Positions 7,400-13,556 are shown, counted from the stretch's first letter. The stretch is DNA of 18,219 nt from Methanoculleus sp. UBA77 (GCA_002499455.1 DALN01000143.1:618-18836); one strand, 5' to 3'. The notes: generated by a model not told the origin, from the sequence alone. Made by a program: numbers and translations.

Positions 7400-7792
7400 A
7401 TGCTTGACCGGATGAAGGAAAGTTCAGGGGGTGTACTTGGTTTCCGGTTCGACGGGAAACTGAGCGAGAGCGATTATGCAACCATCCTGATCCCGGATCT
7501 CGAACGAGCGATGAACGAACGCCCCAAAGTCCGGCTCCTCTTCAAGATCGAGGGATTCCGGAGCTGGAGGCCCGGCGAAGGCTGGGACGCCTTCAAGCAG
7601 TGGCCCGGGATCGAACGGGTCGACCGGATCGCGATCGTCGGCGGCGAGCGGTGGCGGGAGTGGATGAACCACATGCCGGGTCTCTTCGTGGGATTCAACG
7701 GGATCGACGTCCGCTATTTCCCGGAGAGCCGCCTCCGTGACGCCTGGGGCTGGCTCCGCGAAGGGCTCCTGGTCCCGCCGCAGGCGGCGTGA
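7400..7792 (+). CDS. SpoIIAA-like / STAS-SEC14 domain protein, copy 2
   Basis: The 130-residue product is a close paralogue of the protein at 4149-4550. The shared landmarks are GFRFDG, LIP.LE, RVDRIA..GGERW.EWMN, PGLFVGF.GIDVR and the final WLRE. No signal peptide or membrane segment is present, so it should be cytoplasmic. Start ATG 7400 matches the paralogue's N-terminus (MLDRMKESSGGVLGF against MLEQMETGAGNVVGF) and has GAGG at 7391-7394. A longer frame from 7235 would add 55 residues with no counterpart in the paralogue and is rejected. Family function in archaea is not known. Each copy lies downstream of an AI-2E gene, though not immediately in the case of copy 1. Confidence 0.86.
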   Translation: MLDRMKESSGGVLGFRFDGKLSESDYATILIPDLERAMNERPKVRLLFKIEGFRSWRPGEGWDAFKQWPGIERVDRIAIVGGERWREWMNHMPGLFVGFNGIDVRYFPESRLRDAWGWLREGLLVPPQAA

Positions 7793-7795
7793 AAT

Positions 7796-7804
7796 ACGTA
7801 TATA
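7796..7804 (+). promoter_or_regulatory. TATA box for the zinc-ribbon/methyltransferase-like gene
   Basis: ACGTATATA is centred about 27 bases before ATG 7829 and starts four bases after the stop of the preceding gene. No Shine-Dalgarno site follows, so the mRNA should be leaderless. Confidence 0.65.
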
Positions 7805-7828
7805 CCCCGGGGCCCCAACCCTTCGAGT

Positions 7829-8854
7829 ATGCACTGTCCCGTCTGCGGGCACGACTGCGTCACGGACGCCCGCACACTCCTCGCAGGGCTCCCGGAGCGC
7901 TTTTCCCCCTGCCCCGACTGCATGGGGCTCGTCTACGATAAAAGGAGCCCCCCGCCCGATATCGATACGGCCGAGCCCTGTCCCACCTGCGGGAAGAGAT
8001 TCATCGACGAGGTCTTCGCCGCGATCTACCGGATCATGGCCGCCGAGGGCGATCTTGCCGGGACCGAACCGCTCGCCGCCGTCGGGACGCCGCTCGTCCA
8101 CCCCGGGATCCCGCTGCGGCGGGCCCCCTACCTCCCGCCCCGGTCGCTCCTCCTCCTCTCCCGGTCGGTCGGGGAGCGGACGGCCGCCCGGCTCATCGCC
8201 GAGGTCCCGGAGGTCCGGGGCGTCGTCCGGACGGACGGCGGGACGCCGGGGGTCCGGGACACCGACGCCGCGCCCGTGACATACACGCTGCTTGGCGGCT
8301 GCGACGTCCGCGCCGACGTCTTCCCCACCCGTGCGGGGCCCGTCGTCGTCTACAAGCAGCAGTCGGTCATGCACATCGAGTTCCCCCGGGACCACAACGA
8401 GAAGATCCTCTCCCTCGAGCGGGAGATCGACCGGTGCCGGCCCCGGACCTTCGTCGACGCCTGCTCGGGCGCCGGGACCCTCGGCCTTGCCGCCGGGAGG
8501 GCGGGCATCCCGCGCGTCATCTACAACGACGCCTGGTACGCCGCCGCCTACTGGACCGCCCGCAACCTTGAGGTGAACCGGGAGGCGCTCGGCCTCCGTG
8601 AGGTGACGATGCACCGGTCCTACGACGACCTCCGGCGCCTGCCGGTCGGACGGGAACCGATCCTCGTCGCCACCGCCACGGGCGCCGGAGAGGCCGTGGT
8701 CTACCAGGGGGATCTGCGGCTGCTCCCGGATCTCCTCCCCGCGGGGATCGATCTTACCGCCCTCGACCTCTTCGAGAAGGAGGACGCGGAGAGGACCGAG
8801 CGGATCGCCCGGGCCTGGCGGACCCGGGTGGGCGGAGTTATTTTTATCCCGTAG
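7829..8854 (+). CDS. Zinc-ribbon protein with class I methyltransferase-like domain
   Basis: The 341-residue product begins with Cys pairs suited to zinc: C3-x2-C6 (plus C10), C28-x2-C31 and C51-x2-C54. A Rossmann-type region follows, with VDACSGAGTLGLAAG (209-223) as the AdoMet-binding glycine loop and VIYNDAWYAAAYWTARNLEVN (230-250) as the next strand and helix, similar in pattern to Trm1/Trm5-type RNA methyltransferases. No DPPY/NPPY-type catalytic motif is visible, so the target (RNA, protein or none) is open. The middle region (80-190) is not recognised. Start ATG 7829 is leaderless behind a TATA box. The last codons overlap the SRP RNA promoter. The fold call is good; the function is inference. 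Confidence 0.7.
   Translation: MHCPVCGHDCVTDARTLLAGLPERFSPCPDCMGLVYDKRSPPPDIDTAEPCPTCGKRFIDEVFAAIYRIMAAEGDLAGTEPLAAVGTPLVHPGIPLRRAPYLPPRSLLLLSRSVGERTAARLIAEVPEVRGVVRTDGGTPGVRDTDAAPVTYTLLGGCDVRADVFPTRAGPVVVYKQQSVMHIEFPRDHNEKILSLEREIDRCRPRTFVDACSGAGTLGLAAGRAGIPRVIYNDAWYAAAYWTARNLEVNREALGLREVTMHRSYDDLRRLPVGREPILVATATGAGEAVVYQGDLRLLPDLLPAGIDLTALDLFEKEDAERTERIARAWRTRVGGVIFIP
8838..8847 (+). promoter_or_regulatory. TATA box of the SRP RNA gene, inside the upstream CDS
   Basis: TTATTTTTAT is centred about 26 bases before the predicted RNA 5' end at 8869. It lies within the final codons (Val-Ile-Phe-Ile) of the methyltransferase-like gene, whose stop is at 8852-8854. Confidence 0.65.
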
Positions 8855-8868
8855 ACACCATTACATAC

Positions 8869-9175
8869 GGGGACTAGCCCGGGTGGCTCGGCGTCACCTG
8901 TCAGCCGAAACCGTCGTCATGCGGTGGGCGAAGTCCGAGGAAGGCCGCAGCGGCCGGCAGGAGCTGCTGCGTCCCGACGGAGAAGCCTCGTCCCATGAGG
9001 TCGGCGGAAAGGCACCAAAGTCCCGGAGGGGACGGCGGCCTTTTGCCGCGGGTACCGGTTCAGGCCCGGAAGGGAGCAGACTTACCGTGGACGTTCGGCG
9101 CCCATGGGGTTGCGGGGTGGAGGAGGGATGCAGTGGTGAATGCCTGTGCGCACGGTCGACCGAGGACGCGTCCCC
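8869..9175 (+). ncRNA. ffs: Signal recognition particle 7S RNA (archaeal type)
   Basis: The RNA scaffolds SRP19 and SRP54, which target nascent membrane and secreted proteins. Helix 8 is diagnostic: CAGGCCCGGAAGGGAGCAG (9061-9079) with the GGAA tetraloop at 9068-9071 and the asymmetric loop bases that bind the SRP54 M domain. The 5' portion, GGGTGGCTCGGCGTCACC then TGTCAGCCGAAACC, matches the archaeal Alu-domain hairpins and UGU motif. The ends close as helix 1: GGGGAC at 8869-8874 pairs with GTCCCC at 9170-9175, giving about 307 bases, the usual archaeal size. The TATA box at 8838-8847 predicts the same 5' end. The exact 3' end is inferred from pairing. The symbol follows common bacterial/archaeal usage. 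Confidence 0.92.
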
Positions 9176-9188
9176 AACGGCGATCTCC

Positions 9189-10142
9189 ATGGCAAAGGTA
9201 ACGATTCTTGGGGCTACAGGGAACGTCGGCGTATTTGCGGCCCATACCATCTCCGAGATCCCGTACGTCAGCGACATGCTGCTCGTCGGGAGGCCCGGAC
9301 GCGAAGATTTTCTTGCGGGCTGCTGCCGTGACCTCTCTGACTCGTTCGCTGCACGGGGTACCGATGTCCGGATCTCCTACAGCACAACGGTATCGGACGC
9401 GCGGGACTCAGACATCATCATCTCCACCGCAGGTGTTCCGCGCCGGGCCGGCCAGGACCGGAACGACCTCGCCTTCGAGAACGCGAAGATCACCGCCGAG
9501 ACCGCCGAGATCATCGGCCGATGCGCGCCGGACGCCATCTTCTTTCTCGTCACGAATCCCGTCGACGTCATGACCGCGGTCGCCCTGAAGTACTCGGGGT
9601 TGAAGCCGAGACAGGTCTTCGGGCTCGGGACGCACCTTGACTCGATGCGCCTGAAGTCTCTCATCGCACGCTACTTCCGGGTCCACGTCAGCGAAGTGCA
9701 TACCCGTATCATCGGCGAGCACGGCGAGAGCATGGTCCCGCTCTGGTCCGCAACGACGATCGGCGGCATCAGGATCACCAACCTGCCCACCTTCTCGGGA
9801 CTGCCCGCACAGGAGATGATCGATACCGTCAGGACGAGCGGCGAGGCGATCATCAGGGATAAAGGAGCCACCGTCTACGGGCCGGGTGAAGCAATTGCCA
9901 CTCTCGTAAAGACGATCCTCGGCGACGAGAACCGGATCCTCACGGTATCCAGCCACATCACGAGCGAGATCCACGGGATCGGCGACGTCTGTATCGGCGT
10001 GCCCGCCCGTCTCAACCGGAACGGCGTCTTCCCGGTGCCGATCAGCATCGAGGGCGACGAGGTTGCGGGGTTCCGCGAATCGGTCGAAAAGATCAAAAAG
10101 ATCACGGCCGAAGTGATGGAACGGCTCGAAGAGGCCCGGTAA
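9189..10142 (+). CDS. mdh: Malate dehydrogenase (LDH/MDH superfamily, archaeal MdhI-like)
   Basis: It interconverts malate and oxaloacetate with NAD(P)(H) in the cytoplasm, part of the partial reductive TCA route to 2-oxoacids in methanogens. The 317 residues show the dinucleotide loop GATGNVG (8-14), GVPRRAGQDRNDL with active-site Arg85 and Arg91, TNPVDVMT (122-129), GLGTHLDSMRLK with D151 and R154, and IGEHGESMVPLWS with catalytic His178. R35 after the second strand (LLVGRPGR) recalls the NADP-using M. jannaschii enzyme, so NADP preference is possible. ATG 9189 is set by the MAKVTILGATG N-terminus; the open frame back to 8883 runs through the SRP RNA and is not coding. No promoter or Shine-Dalgarno site precedes it. 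Confidence 0.93.
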   Translation: MAKVTILGATGNVGVFAAHTISEIPYVSDMLLVGRPGREDFLAGCCRDLSDSFAARGTDVRISYSTTVSDARDSDIIISTAGVPRRAGQDRNDLAFENAKITAETAEIIGRCAPDAIFFLVTNPVDVMTAVALKYSGLKPRQVFGLGTHLDSMRLKSLIARYFRVHVSEVHTRIIGEHGESMVPLWSATTIGGIRITNLPTFSGLPAQEMIDTVRTSGEAIIRDKGATVYGPGEAIATLVKTILGDENRILTVSSHITSEIHGIGDVCIGVPARLNRNGVFPVPISIEGDEVAGFRESVEKIKKITAEVMERLEEAR

Positions 10143-10147
10143 GGCAG

Positions 10148-10152
10148 AAAAA
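10148..10152 (-). terminator. T5 tract after EF-1 beta
   Basis: The minus strand reads TTTTT here, 17 bases past the EF-1 beta stop. Archaeal termination can use such tracts alone. It lies in the 26-base gap shared with the converging malate dehydrogenase gene, which has no matching T tract on the plus strand. Confidence 0.4.
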
Positions 10153-10168
10153 GGGTATGGAAACCCGC

Positions 10169-10423
10169 TCAAACGAGCGTGGATTCAACAATCTCTGCGC
10201 TGCCGACACCTTCAAGGTTCTGGAGCGCTGCTTCGACTTCGTCAGGAGCCCCGGCTTTGTCGGGGACGACGACGACGGCTTTCAGGGCCACGAGGCCAAA
10301 GCCGATCGGTTCTTCGCGGATCTCCTGGACCGGGACTGCCGCCGCGATCGCGGCTTTCAGCGCCTCACGGTCGACGTCGGGGGATTCCGGCATGACTTTT
10401 AAGATGATGGCTACGTTTCCCAT
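10169..10423 (-). CDS. ef1b: Translation elongation factor aEF-1 beta
   Basis: The 84-residue protein is the archaeal guanine nucleotide exchange factor for EF-1 alpha, which reloads it with GTP during translation. Length and sequence fit the family: an N-terminal strand GNVAIILKVMPESPDVD, the helix ALKAAIAAAV, then EEPIGFGLVALKAVVVVPDKAG and the terminal GVGSAEIVESTLV. The start ATG lies 3 bases after the stop of the zinc-finger gene upstream (stop at 10427-10429), so the two are co-transcribed. The same neighbour pair is known from haloarchaea (HVO_2752/HVO_2753), which supports both calls. Confidence 0.93.
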   Translation of the reverse strand: MGNVAIILKVMPESPDVDREALKAAIAAAVPVQEIREEPIGFGLVALKAVVVVPDKAGAPDEVEAALQNLEGVGSAEIVESTLV

Positions 10424-10426
10424 CCG

Positions 10427-10591
10427 TCACGGCCCCTGGAACCCGCATTTCGGACATGTATAGGCGATACTCTGCTCTCTGCACCGGTAGCACCTGTTGA
10501 TCTCGTGCGCGCACTCAGGGCACGGGAACCAGGTGGAGCCTTCCTCGGCCATCGTGGCGTTGCAGGAGGTACATCGGTCTTGCGCTGTCAT
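10427..10591 (-). CDS. HVO_2753-like small zinc-finger protein
   Basis: The 54-residue product has four CxxC pairs (C7/C10, C24/C27, C34/C37, C46/C49) in the order of the HVO_2753 type, with FPCPECAHEINRCYRC and YTCPKCGFQGP. Eight Cys suggest two zinc sites. The haloarchaeal homologue affects biofilm and swarming (established for Haloferax); whether that holds here is unknown. ATG 10591 is chosen because the minus strand has GAGGAG (10597-10602) five bases upstream. The 15-residue extension from 10636 would begin before that site and overlap the promoter. It is coupled to EF-1 beta by a 3-base gap. Confidence 0.88.
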   Translation of the reverse strand: MTAQDRCTSCNATMAEEGSTWFPCPECAHEINRCYRCREQSIAYTCPKCGFQGP

Positions 10592-10634
10592 CGTTTCTCC
10601 TCGAAAGAGTAACTTATCATATCTCCCCCGCAGC

Positions 10635-10643
10635 AATTAAAAT
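10635..10643 (-). promoter_or_regulatory. TATA box for the zinc-finger/EF-1 beta operon
   Basis: On the minus strand this reads ATTTTAATT, predicting a start near 10613 and a leader of about 22 bases that holds the GAGGAG site. It overlaps the stop codon of the MfnE-like gene upstream (10637-10639). Confidence 0.5.
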
Positions 10644-11239
10644 CTCGGATCGACCAGCGTCCCGATGACCTCCTCGTCAAGGAGGGCCCGGCGGACCCGG
10701 TCGTCGTGCCTGCCGCTGACCACCCGTGCCCGGAGACCGCGCTCGAAGACGAACCGGATGAACGCGGGATCGACCTCGTCGGCGACGAGCGCGGCGTCCT
10801 CGACGCGCGAGAGGAGTCTCCTGTGGTGGTGGATCCCATCGACCGACTTTAAGAGGAGGAGGTCGGCAGAGAGTTCGTCCGCGACCCAGGCGGCGATGGT
10901 GTCGGAGGTGACGTTCCAGGAGTGCGGGAGGGGGTCGGCCCGCCGGAGGGCGCAGTAGGGGAGGAGGACCGTCACCTCGCGGGGCAGGGCGATCTCGGTC
11001 GTTACCGGGATGCCCTGCGAGGCGATATACCACCCGAACTGCTCCATGCCGGCGATCGCCATCCAGTGGGCGGTGGTATCGGTGACGTTCAGGCGCCGGA
11101 CGAGGTCGGCGAACTTCCCGCCGCCGGGGACGATCAGCAGCGGACGGCCGACCTCCCGGAAGGCGGCGAGCAGGTGGCCGACCCGGTCAAAGAGGCTCCC
11201 GCCGACCTTGACGACGATTGGAGGAGCAGGCGTTGTCAT
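10637..11239 (-). CDS. mfnE: Amino acid kinase family protein, probable MfnE (methanofuran biosynthesis)
   Basis: The 200-residue product has the amino acid kinase fold: VVKVGGSL with K11, LLIVPGGGKFADLVRRL (34-50), LPHSWNVTSDTIAAWVADEL (104-123), KSVDGI (131-136) and VVSGRHDDRV (173-182). The HSWxVTSD, VDGI and GRHxxRV combination recalls MfnE of M. jannaschii. MfnE is an ATP-dependent kinase that phosphorylates 5-(aminomethyl)-3-furanmethanol phosphate to the diphosphate for coupling to tyramine in methanofuran. The motif comparison is from memory, and another small-molecule kinase of this family is possible. ATG 11239 has no Shine-Dalgarno site and a TATA box at 11265-11271, so it is probably leaderless. 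It is divergent from the phospholipase D gene. Confidence 0.75.
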   Translation of the reverse strand: MTTPAPPIVVKVGGSLFDRVGHLLAAFREVGRPLLIVPGGGKFADLVRRLNVTDTTAHWMAIAGMEQFGWYIASQGIPVTTEIALPREVTVLLPYCALRRADPLPHSWNVTSDTIAAWVADELSADLLLLKSVDGIHHHRRLLSRVEDAALVADEVDPAFIRFVFERGLRARVVSGRHDDRVRRALLDEEVIGTLVDPRF

Positions 11240-11249
11240 ATCGCTTTGC

Positions 11250-11256
11250 TATTAAA
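11250..11256 (+). promoter_or_regulatory. TATA box for the phospholipase D gene
   Basis: TATTAAA is centred 27 bases before ATG 11280, giving a leaderless transcript. It sits nearer the minus-strand gene than that gene's own TATA box does, so the two promoters interleave in a 40-base gap. Confidence 0.6.
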
Positions 11257-11264
11257 CCGGCGGC

Positions 11265-11271
11265 TACATAA
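11265..11271 (-). promoter_or_regulatory. TATA box for the MfnE-like gene
   Basis: On the minus strand this reads TTATGTA, centred about 29 bases before ATG 11239. It lies on the far side of the opposing TATA box at 11250-11256. Confidence 0.5.
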
Positions 11272-11279
11272 CCCTGCGT

Positions 11280-12956
11280 ATGCGCCGGATCGCCGCAGCC
11301 GTACTGCTCTTCTGCCTCATCGCCGGCACCGCCGGAGGTATTGCGATCGTCGAGTTCTGCCCGGACCCCTATCTTGCCGGAGATCTCGACGAGTACCTGG
11401 TGATCGAGGGGAAGGGGGTGCTCGACGGCTACATCCTCTCGGACGGCGAAGGGGGGTTCCGGTTCCCGCCGGGGACCAGGATCGACGGGCGGCTGGTGAT
11501 CGCGCGGAGCGGCCCGGCCTTCGAGCAGACCCACGGCTACCCGCCCGACTTCGAGATGGAGGGGCGGACGGAGCGCATACCGGACGTGATCCCGAACGGG
11601 AACCTCCTGATGGGGAACCAGGCCGACGAGCTCCTCCTCTACCACGGGACCACCCTCGTCCAGCAGGTCGCCTGGCCCGCCGACGTCCAGCCCCGGCAGG
11701 GGCAGGTCCACTACCTGGTGGACGGCGTCTGGGACCCCCGCCCGCTCTCCATCGGCCAGTCGCGCTTCGCTCCCGCGGCCTTCGAGGACGTCGCGGTGAC
11801 CGCGTTCGTCGCCCCGGACTGCTCGCACGAGGCCTTCATGGCGGCCGTCGCGGGGGCGGAACGGGAGATCCTTGTAAACGTCTACGAGTTCACCGACGAG
11901 AAGATGGCAGAAGCCCTCATCCGCGCCCGCGATCGGGGCGTGGCCGTGACCGTCCTTCTAGAGGGCGGGCCGGTGGGCGGTGTCCCTCCCGAGGAGCGCG
12001 CGGTCGCCGGCGCCCTCAACCGGAGCGGCATACCCGTCCTCGCGATGGGGACGACCGATGCCGGCCACGCGAAGTACCGCTACGACCATGCCAAGTATCT
12101 CGTCATCGACGAAGAGACGGTCCTCATCGGGAGCGAGAACTTCAAGCCCGGCGGGTATCCGGTGCCGGGGCTGCAGGGCAACCGGGGGTGGGGCGCTTGC
12201 CTCGAGAGCCCCGCTCTTGCCGCCTACTTCAGGGAGGTCTTCCTCTGTGACGCCGCGGGCGGGGACATCGCCCCGCTCGAGGGGACGGCGGCCGAGCTCC
12301 GGACACCCTGGGCGCCGGCCTACACGGTGGAGTTCCCCGCCTGCCACGCGGAGGGCGCGCGGGTGACCCCGGTCCTCTCCCCCGACACGAGCGCCCTCAT
12401 CCTCGACCTGATCGAGAGTGCAGAAGAGAGCATCGTGATCGAGCAGGCCTACATCACGAATGAGACCCCCGATACGCTCAACCCCTATCTCGCAGCGGCG
12501 ATCGAGGCCTCCCGGCGGGGCGTCGCGGTCAGGGTGATCCTCGACTCCGTCTGGTTCAACACCGAGGATAACGCGGACAACGACGAGATGGTCGGGCTGA
12601 TCAACCGGGTTGCCGCAGCCGAAGGGCTGCCGCTCGAAGCAAGGCTCGCGGATCTGGAGGCGAACAACCTCGCGAAGATCCACAACAAAGGTGTCGTCGT
12701 CGACGGCAGGGCGGTTCTCGTCAGCAGCATCAACTGGAACGCCAACTCGCCGGCCTTCAACCGGGAAGCGGGCGTCATCATCGAGCACCCGGAGGTTGCG
12801 GCCTACTACACCCGGGTCTTCGATGACGACTGGAACGCCGCGAGGTCCGGCGGGACGAACAGCACCCCGGCCCCGGACCGGCTCAAAATTGTGGCGGCAG
12901 CATGTATCCTCTCCGGGCTTGCCGCACTCTATCTCTATCGGAGAGGGCGCACCTGA
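11280..12956 (+). CDS. Phospholipase D-type protein with lamin-tail-like domain and membrane anchor
   Basis: The 558-residue product carries two complete HKD motifs: HAKYLVID (H270, K272, D277) followed by GSENF, and HNKGVVVD (H468, K470, D475) followed by SSINW. They build one active site for phosphodiester chemistry on lipids or nucleic acids. Residues 1-20 form a signal peptide or N-terminal anchor. Residues 21-133 look like a lamin-tail domain (IVEFCPDPYLAGDLDEYLVI, then GYILSDGEGGFRFPPGTRI). A C-terminal helix at about 535-553 is followed by RRGRT, so the bulk probably faces outside, tethered to the membrane. ATG 11280 is leaderless. The stop lies 4 bases from the stop of the converging regulator. 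The substrate is not known. Confidence 0.85.
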   Translation: MRRIAAAVLLFCLIAGTAGGIAIVEFCPDPYLAGDLDEYLVIEGKGVLDGYILSDGEGGFRFPPGTRIDGRLVIARSGPAFEQTHGYPPDFEMEGRTERIPDVIPNGNLLMGNQADELLLYHGTTLVQQVAWPADVQPRQGQVHYLVDGVWDPRPLSIGQSRFAPAAFEDVAVTAFVAPDCSHEAFMAAVAGAEREILVNVYEFTDEKMAEALIRARDRGVAVTVLLEGGPVGGVPPEERAVAGALNRSGIPVLAMGTTDAGHAKYRYDHAKYLVIDEETVLIGSENFKPGGYPVPGLQGNRGWGACLESPALAAYFREVFLCDAAGGDIAPLEGTAAELRTPWAPAYTVEFPACHAEGARVTPVLSPDTSALILDLIESAEESIVIEQAYITNETPDTLNPYLAAAIEASRRGVAVRVILDSVWFNTEDNADNDEMVGLINRVAAAEGLPLEARLADLEANNLAKIHNKGVVVDGRAVLVSSINWNANSPAFNREAGVIIEHPEVAAYYTRVFDDDWNAARSGGTNSTPAPDRLKIVAAACILSGLAALYLYRRGRT

Positions 12957-12960
12957 GGCC

Positions 12961-13278
12961 TCACCGGCGTTCCGGGAGAGCGGTGGAACGGCAGACGTCG
13001 CAGATGGTGATCGTCCCCTCGCCCGATACGACGGCGGAGACCCAGCGCTCGACGACCCGGTCGAGGTCGCCGGGGATGTCGCCCCGGCTGAACCCGCGCT
13101 TCCGGCTCATATACTGGGAGATCGCGGCCCTGCTGATGCCGAGACGCTTGGAGGCCTCGCTCTGGCTGATTCCGCGCTCGTTCACGAGCCGGTAGACCAC
13201 CTCCGCGCGCATCTGCGGGAGGAGCATCCGCGCGAGGGTATCGCAGCGCATGATGTCGCAGGAAGGAGGTTCGGTCAT
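12961..13278 (-). CDS. Helix-turn-helix transcriptional regulator with four Cys
   Basis: The 105-residue product has an XRE-like helix-turn-helix at about 37-61 (ISQSEASKRLGISRAAISQY), in the style of archaeal COG2522 regulators. Two Cys near the N-terminus (C7, C12) and a C-terminal CDVC (C93, C96) could bind metal or an Fe-S cluster or form disulfides, making this a candidate redox or metal sensor; that is inference. Its ATG overlaps the TGA of the upstream winged-helix gene in the four bases at 13275-13278, so the two are translationally coupled and probably regulate together. The targets are unknown. Neighbouring candidates are the phospholipase D gene and the OB-fold gene. Confidence 0.82.
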   Translation of the reverse strand: MTEPPSCDIMRCDTLARMLLPQMRAEVVYRLVNERGISQSEASKRLGISRAAISQYMSRKRGFSRGDIPGDLDRVVERWVSAVVSGEGTITICDVCRSTALPERR

Positions 13279-13508
13279 TGTGCGGGCACCAGCTGGGAAT
13301 CTTTGTACTCGTAGAGGATCTGCCGGGCGTCCCGGAAGTTGAACTTCTCCACGATCATATCGTTGTCCTTGAGCCTCTTCAAGGCATAGCGGACGGTGCG
13401 AGGCGCGAGGCTGCTGAGGCGGACGAGTTCCTTGTGGGTCAGGGCACCCCCGTCCTCGAGCAGCAGGAGGATCTTCTTCGAGGAGGGGGGAAGGTTCACA
13501 TCATCCAT
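13275..13508 (-). CDS. Small winged-helix transcriptional regulator
   Basis: The 77-residue product is a winged helix-turn-helix of the MarR/ArsR-like sort. It has helix 1 (PPSSKKILLLLEDGG), the turn (LTHKELVRLSSLAPRTVRYALKRL, recognition helix about 35-46) and a wing (NDMIVEKFNFRDARQILYEY). No extra ligand domain is present. The start ATG 13508 lies about 27 bases from a TATA-like GATATG on the minus strand, so the mRNA should be leaderless. The repeat at 13517-13531 sits between that box and the gene, as expected for an autorepressor operator. It overlaps the next gene by four bases (ATGA). Confidence 0.85.
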   Translation of the reverse strand: MDDVNLPPSSKKILLLLEDGGALTHKELVRLSSLAPRTVRYALKRLKDNDMIVEKFNFRDARQILYEYKDSQLVPAQ

Positions 13509-13516
13509 GCAGGATA

Positions 13517-13531
13517 GTTAACGGTGTTAAC
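13517..13531 (-). promoter_or_regulatory. Candidate operator, GTTAAC-N3-GTTAAC
   Basis: Two GTTAAC hexamers (13517-13522 and 13526-13531) flank GGT, forming an inverted repeat. It spans about -9 to -23 from the start codon of the winged-helix gene, between its TATA-like box and the predicted transcription start, a position where a bound repressor blocks transcription. Confidence 0.55.
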
Positions 13532-13540
13532 ATATCAAAC
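13531..13540 (-). promoter_or_regulatory. TATA-like box for the regulator pair
   Basis: On the minus strand this reads GTTTGATATG, centred 27 bases before ATG 13508. Its first base on the plus strand is shared with the end of the operator candidate. Confidence 0.5.
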
Positions 13541-13548
13541 TGACGGAA

Positions 13549-13556
13549 GTTATCAT
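13549..13556 (+). promoter_or_regulatory. TATA-like box for the OB-fold gene
   Basis: GTTATCAT is centred about 27 bases before ATG 13579, consistent with a leaderless transcript. It lies back-to-back with the minus-strand promoter of the regulator pair. Confidence 0.45.

Noticed and set aside
8883..9188. In-frame N-terminal extension of malate dehydrogenase
   Set aside because: The stretch is the SRP RNA, identified by helix 8 and end pairing, and the extension has no resemblance to dehydrogenase N-termini.
10157..10402. Plus-strand open frame opposite EF-1 beta
   Set aside because: EF-1 beta on the minus strand is a clear family member of normal length, and the plus frame has no recognisable feature.
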